Positions 63,833 to 64,000 of a DNA stretch of 64,000 nt are shown here, piece after piece. The stretch's first letter is position 1. Every line of letters begins with the position of its first letter. The DNA comes from Kitasatospora phosalacinea. Lineage in GTDB: Bacteria; Actinomycetota; Actinomycetes; Streptomycetales; Streptomycetaceae. Both the position numbers and the translations under genes were made by a program. The notes beneath the pieces were generated by a model that was not told where the DNA came from, ran no database searches, and saw only the letters and a list, made by a program, of their open reading frames with translations. The DNA is taken from assembly GCF_000716545.1 (NCBI RefSeq), contig NZ_JNWZ01000019.1:33677-97676 (forward strand), in the 5' to 3' direction.

Positions 63833-64000
63833 GGCCGTTCAGCCCCCGTCGCCCTGCAGCCCGGCCTGGTTTGCACCCGCGCCGGATCCGGCGTATTGTT
63901 CACTGGTCGCTCGGCAGGGAGCACCGGACACGCATCTGTGTGGACGGTCCCGGGGCGGCCAATCCCCTGAGAAACCAGTTCGATGATCCGTGACGGGTCG
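63833..64000. other. Window end
   Basis: 168 bases with no complete gene. TATTGT at 63894 is a possible -10, and ATG 63982 could open the next gene, but only six codons are inside the window. Confidence 0.3.

Overview
The window is a very GC-rich actinobacterial chromosome segment with codons ending almost always in G or C. Gene content and order (acyP, a small coiled-coil gene, smc, ftsY, nsdA, amtB-glnK-glnD, ffh, rpsP to rplS, four adjacent signal peptidases, dprA, the sporulation sigma factor whiG, rpsB-tsf, pyrH-frr, cdsA, rlmN) match the conserved core of Streptomyces and close relatives (Streptomyces, Kitasatospora, Streptacidiphilus). The genus cannot be fixed from this sequence alone.

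Layout. 1-4.7 kb is accessory: a partial polytopic transporter, an exported Gly-rich protein, an MFS pump and a degenerate tyrosine recombinase followed by short GC repeats. 4.7-11 kb holds acyP, the smc-linked small protein, smc and ftsY. 10.8-13.4 kb holds a prim-pol-like gene divergent from the differentiation regulator nsdA. 13.7-18 kb is the ammonium/PII module amtB-glnK-glnD behind a candidate GlnR operator. 18-26 kb has ffh, an acetyltransferase, a second FtsH-type protease, a methyltransferase, a prolyl-tRNA synthetase and a SprT-like protein. 26-29 kb is the ribosomal/tRNA block rpsP-khpA-rimM-trmD-rplS. 29-33 kb carries sipW-X-Y-Z. 33-38 kb has NUDIX, DUF2469, YraN, ComM-like and DprA genes. 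whiG, a TetR regulator and an M23 peptidase fill 38-41.5 kb. 42-48 kb is rpsB, tsf, pyrH, frr, cdsA and rlmN. In S. coelicolor, as remembered, foreign elements sit next to whiG and cdsA; none is seen here.

From 48 kb the content is accessory/catabolic: a degenerate ABC ATPase with a permease; an Lrp regulator overlapping an omega-aminotransferase and divergent from an aminoaldehyde-type dehydrogenase; a second aminotransferase; a three-gene ESX (type VII)-like cassette; a PucR regulator divergent from another aldehyde dehydrogenase; two poorly known proteins; and a CoA-acylating mmsA-like dehydrogenase. Together the enzymes suggest breakdown of polyamines, GABA or beta-amino acids to central metabolites.

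Non-coding themes. Gene ends are marked by unusually long, perfect GC hairpins (up to 18 bp), most without a T-run; two overlap the 3' end of the convergent gene. Several genes without a Shine-Dalgarno have a TANNNT hexamer 6-7 bases before the start codon, suggesting leaderless transcripts. Two tandem pairs of DnaA-box-like sites lie far from any visible dnaA or oriC. No rRNA, tRNA, CRISPR array or intact insertion sequence was found. I saw no convincing wholly new system. The best candidates for novelty are the ESX-like cassette, the extended WhiG reading frame, the degenerate ABC pair, the DnaA-box pairs and the 15-bp repeat array upstream of rpsP.
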